A DNA stretch of 64,000 bases from DASVBE01 sp963770375. GTDB lineage: Bacteria > Actinomycetota > Actinomycetes > Streptosporangiales > Streptosporangiaceae. Shown here in pieces: positions 62,505 to 64,000 of this stretch. The stretch's first letter is position 1, and each line of letters opens with the position of its first letter. The DNA lies in the NCBI GenBank assembly GCA_963770375.1, contig CAVYPM010000007.1:248001-312000 (forward strand). The letters are read 5' to 3'. Under the pieces are notes generated by a model. It saw only the letters and a list, made by a program, of their open reading frames with translations, was not told the DNA's origin and ran no database searches. The position numbers and the translations under genes were made by a program.

Positions 62505-63966
62505 TCAGCCGTCCTCGGGGCCGGCCGCCAGGGCCAGCTCGGACCCGGACGGCGCGGTCTCCCGGCCGGCGGTGCTGAGCTGCCGTTTCGCCGCGGGGAT
62601 GAGCAGCCCGGCGAGCGCCGCGAAGACCAGCCCGGCGGCCATCACCGCGAACCCGGCGGTGTAGCCGGACTCCTTGGGCAGGCCGCTCGGGGCCAGCTGC
62701 GAGGTGACGATGCTGGCCATCACCGCGGCGCCGATGCTGCCGCCGATCGTGCGGATGTTCGCGTTCATGCCGCTGGCCACCCCGGTCTGCGACGGCGGCA
62801 CGGCCACCACGATCAGCGCGGACATGGCCGAGAAGGCCAGCCCGAAGCCGATGCCCATCAGCGCGCTGGAGACGTAGATCTGCCACTCGTGCTGGTGCGC
62901 GAACGCGAGCATGGCCATCGCGCCGGCGCCGATCAGGCAGCCCACGACAACCAGGGTCTTGCCGCCGAGAGCGCGGGCCAGCCGCCCGACGAACATGCCG
63001 ACCGCGAACATCGTGATCGCCGAGGGCAGCAGCATCAGCCCGGACTGGGTGATGCTGGCGCCGAAGCCGTACCCGGCCACCGGCGGGGTCTGCACGAACT
63101 CGGGCAGGAACGCGAACGTGGCGTACATGCCCACCCCGAGGAGCAGGCTGACCAGGTTGTTCGTCCAGACCGCGGTGCGCCGCATCATCTTCATGTCGAT
63201 CAGCGGGGTGGCCGCGTGCAGTTCGGCGGTGACCCAGGCGCCGGCCAGCACGACCGCCGCGGCCAGCAGGCCGATCACCCGGGCGGACCCCCAGCCCCAG
63301 GACGGGGCCTGGCTCAGCGCCACCAGCAGCGCGACCAGCCAGGCGGACAGCAGCACCGCGGGCAGCCAGCTGATCCGGCCCGGGCTGCGCACCGGCGACT
63401 CGGGGACGAAGATCAGTGGCGGCTATCGCGGCGGCCACGGTGAGGATCAGCGGCAGCCAGAACAGCCAGTGGTAGTTCAGCGCGTCGACGATCGGGCCGG
63501 CGATCACGATGCCCAGGCCGGCCCCGACCGCGGTCAGCGAGGCCAGCGCGCCCACCGCGCCGGCCACCTTGCTGACCGGGAACTCGTCCCTGATGATGCC
63601 GAACGCCACCGGAACCATGCCGCCGCCGACGCCCTGGATCACCCGGGCGATGATCATCACGGTGATCGAGGAGGCCACCGCGGCCAGCAGCGAGCCCGCC
63701 GCCAGCGCGGCCAGCGTGAGCACGAACACCCGCTTCTTGCCGGCCATGTCGCCGACCCGGCCCAGGATCGGGGTCATCACCGAGGCCGACAGCAGGTACG
63801 CGGTCAGCACCCAGGTCACCGCGGCCTGCGTGGTGTGCAGCTGGTGCTGCACGGTGGTCAGCACGGGGATCACCAGCGACTGGAGCAGGGCGAACGCCGC
63901 GACCCCGAGCGCCAGCACGCCGAACGTCACCGCCGGGCGCGCCCTGGTCACGCTGCCCTCCGCCAT
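62505..63966 (-). pseudogene. MFS drug exporter (DHA2/EmrB-like), one frameshift
   Basis: The N-terminal half (ATG 63966) reads GVLALGVAAFALLQSLVIPV, VTWVLTAYLLSASVMTPILG, RVGDMAGKKRVFVLTLAA and RVIQGVGGGMVPVAFGIIRD, the EmrB-like motif A and C regions. Near 63416 the frame changes by one base. The rest continues as LIFVPESPVRSPGRISWLPA, GVGMYATFAFLPEFVQTPPV and SGMNANIRTIGGSIGAAVMA to 62505. Rejoined length is about 487 residues with 12-14 helices. It is in an operon with TetR. Confidence 0.8.
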
Positions 63967-63982
63967 GGGACCTCCCCGAAAC

Positions 63983-63998
63983 CGGAATCTCTATTCCG
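63983..63998. promoter_or_regulatory. Putative operator of the MFS-TetR operon
   Basis: CGGAATCTCTATTCCG: perfect six-base inverted repeat (CGGAAT and ATTCCG), four-base centre, 16 bp upstream of the MFS ATG. The promoter may continue beyond the window. Confidence 0.55.
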
Positions 63999-64000
63999 CT

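Noticed and set aside
61969..63966. One 665-residue MFS-TetR fusion
   Set aside because: The frame links the MFS N-terminus to the TetR only through a wrong-frame middle after 63416. The MFS remainder ends properly at 62505.
1..64000. tRNA, rRNA, CRISPR or insertion-sequence elements
   Set aside because: Looked for tRNA arms, regular repeat-spacer arrays, transposase motifs and terminal inverted repeats; none was found.

Overview
This window comes from a high-GC actinobacterium. Codon third positions are strongly G/C and GTG starts are frequent. The families are typically actinobacterial: a DUF574-type methyltransferase, an Rv1733c-type membrane protein, SARP and LAL giant regulators, an F420-type LLM oxidoreductase and paired FadE acyl-CoA dehydrogenases. 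The order cannot be named safely from sequence alone. No rRNA, tRNA, CRISPR array or insertion sequence was seen.

Layout. 0-2.9 kb: TetR, MFS exporter and a DUF574 methyltransferase. 2.9-11.8 kb: an acyl-CoA catabolic block (MaoC hydratase, two FadEs, SDR, DUF35 protein, thiolase-like aldolase partner) with its own TetR. Three TAGAA-N5-TTCTA sites lie in front of its transcription units. 11.8-14.0 kb: a cobalamin riboswitch in front of the cobalt uptake genes cbtB and cbtA, then a ruined FhuF-type iron-sulfur protein. 14-30 kb: an accessory stretch rich in small stress or membrane proteins and gene remnants. It holds a DHFR-like reductase, AraC, a PRMT-type arginine methyltransferase, SHOCT, SnoaL-like and GNAT proteins, a decayed sulfatase and sulfatase maturase, a LAL regulator and a broken DUF2252 gene. 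30-36.6 kb: two divergent operons with three ATP-grasp ligases, a peptidase-S51-like protein and two esterases. This is the best candidate for an undescribed small-molecule system. 36.6-41 kb: a complete polyamine-type ABC importer operon. 41-52 kb: a giant SARP regulator with a degenerate cyclase domain, a PLP enzyme with an overlapping amino-acid permease, a glycosyltransferase, an LLM oxidoreductase and a secreted TAP-type peptidase. 52-58 kb: tandemly duplicated secreted proteins (right-handed beta-helix and TIGR03118 families), strong hairpin terminators and a scrambled junction. 58-64 kb: a Drr-type ABC exporter with MerR and a hydrolase, then an MFS exporter with its TetR.

Many genes are split by one-base frame changes after which the family's sequence resumes perfectly in another frame. 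These breaks are patchy. About 14 kb (35.4-49.3 kb) has none, while a 2.4-kb sulfatase gene has about seven. Some may be sequencing indels, but the 13-30 kb stretch also shows real deletions and duplicated fragments. Broken genes are listed as pseudogene, with approximate break points.

All family names are from recognition of motifs, without database searching.
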